A DNA stretch of 6,070 nucleotides from Actinomycetes bacterium (GTDB lineage: Bacteria > Actinomycetota > Actinomycetes > Propionibacteriales > Propionibacteriaceae): positions 1 to 6,070 of the forward strand of contig JAEYNS010000156.1 of assembly GCA_023412435.1 (NCBI GenBank). The letters run 5' to 3'. The position numbers and the translations under genes were made by a program. Positions within the stretch are counted from its first letter, which is position 1. The number at the start of each line of letters is the position of its first letter. Under the pieces are notes generated by a model, which was not told the origin of the DNA, ran no database searches, and worked only from the letters and a program-made list of their open reading frames with translations. Below, piece after piece: positions 5,664-6,070 of the stretch.

Positions 5664-6070
5664 GCCGCCACCTCCGCCGTGTGCAGCAGGGTCGAGGTGG
5701 CGGTGCAGACGTCCTCGCCGTCGGTCGTGGTGAGCTGGACCGAGACGGTCACGATCGCCATCGCCCCGCGCAGCCGGACCTGATCGATCCGCAGGATGGC
5801 GGTCACCTCGTCGCCGGCGCGCAGCGGACGGGCCCAGGTGAAGCGCTGGTCGCCGTGCACCGTCCGGTCCAGCGACAGGCCCAGCTCGGGGTCGTCGAAC
5901 AGGGCGCCCCAGGCGGCCGAGGAGAGCAGGACGGCGAAGGTGGGCGGGGCGATCGGCGCCTCACCGCGGTAGGCGGGATTGGCCCCGTCCCCCAGCGCCG
6001 CTGCGAACTCGGCGATCTTCGCCCGGCTCACCTGGTAGGGCGGGGTGGCTGGATAGCTGCGCCCGACGTG
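5660..6070 (-). CDS. hadA: MaoC-like dehydratase subunit, HadA-like (5'-truncated by the window)
   Basis: The frame stays open to the right edge, so the start codon is outside; 136 residues are visible. They begin HVGRSYPATPPYQVSRAKI, the N-terminal pattern of the HadA/UPF0336 family, which normally starts only a few residues earlier. An internal GTG at 6031-6029 is not the start, because conserved residues precede it. The protein is a hot-dog domain like HadB, but at the active-site motif it reads NPAY instead of NPIH. The catalytic His is therefore absent, as in mycobacterial HadA, which shapes the acyl channel while HadB does the chemistry. Its TGA overlaps the hadB-like ATG. Together they should form one heterodimeric dehydratase. 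The partner family is well supported; the physiological substrate is unknown. Confidence 0.85.
   Translation of the reverse strand, partial: HVGRSYPATPPYQVSRAKIAEFAAALGDGANPAYRGEAPIAPPTFAVLLSSAAWGALFDDPELGLSLDRTVHGDQRFTWARPLRAGDEVTAILRIDQVRLRGAMAIVTVSVQLTTTDGEDVCTATSTLLHTAEVAA

Noticed and set aside
6029..6031. GTG as the start of the HadA-like protein
   Set aside because: Thirteen upstream residues in the same frame match the conserved family N-terminus (VGRSYPATPPY), so the real start lies outside the window.

Overview
The window is a stretch of high-GC chromosome in which every gene I can support lies on the minus strand. Overall G+C is very high, codons mostly end in G or C, GTG and TTG starts are used, and the gene order is a known actinobacterial one. 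NusG and SecE also carry long N-terminal extensions. I infer a non-mycolate actinobacterium, perhaps Propionibacteriales; the family is a guess.

In the direction of transcription (right to left), the window opens with the 5'-truncated hadA-like gene (5660-6070). It is followed by hadB-like (5259-5663) and murB (4190-5266). The three are joined by overlapping stop and start codons and look like one coupled unit: a two-subunit MaoC/hot-dog dehydratase followed by a peptidoglycan precursor enzyme. A 166-bp gap holds a strong hairpin just after murB, a weak promoter candidate and a good ribosome binding site. Next comes an aspartate/aromatic aminotransferase (2830-4023).

A recognisable -35/-10 promoter (2791-2820) then starts the tRNA-Trp (2645-2717), secE (2191-2583), nusG (1355-2194), rplK (854-1285), rplA (63-764) series. 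This is a conserved information-processing cluster: one tRNA, the small Sec translocase subunit, an elongation/termination factor, and the two ribosomal proteins L11 and L1. secE and nusG overlap by ATGA. The tRNA leader and the tRNA-secE, nusG-rplK and rplK-rplA gaps each contain a compact hairpin. The left edge after rplA is a 46-base pure G/C tract with a 12-G run.

I see no mobile elements, CRISPR arrays, phage genes or new gene system; this is core genome. The best observation is non-coding. The rplK-rplA spacer contains a two-helix stem-loop with an asymmetric internal loop and the sequence GTGGGAGGGC. It closely resembles the L1-binding site of 23S rRNA, so it is a candidate L1 autoregulatory element placed directly before rplA. 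A second point is a Pro-to-Thr change in the thiopeptide-contacting proline cluster of L11.
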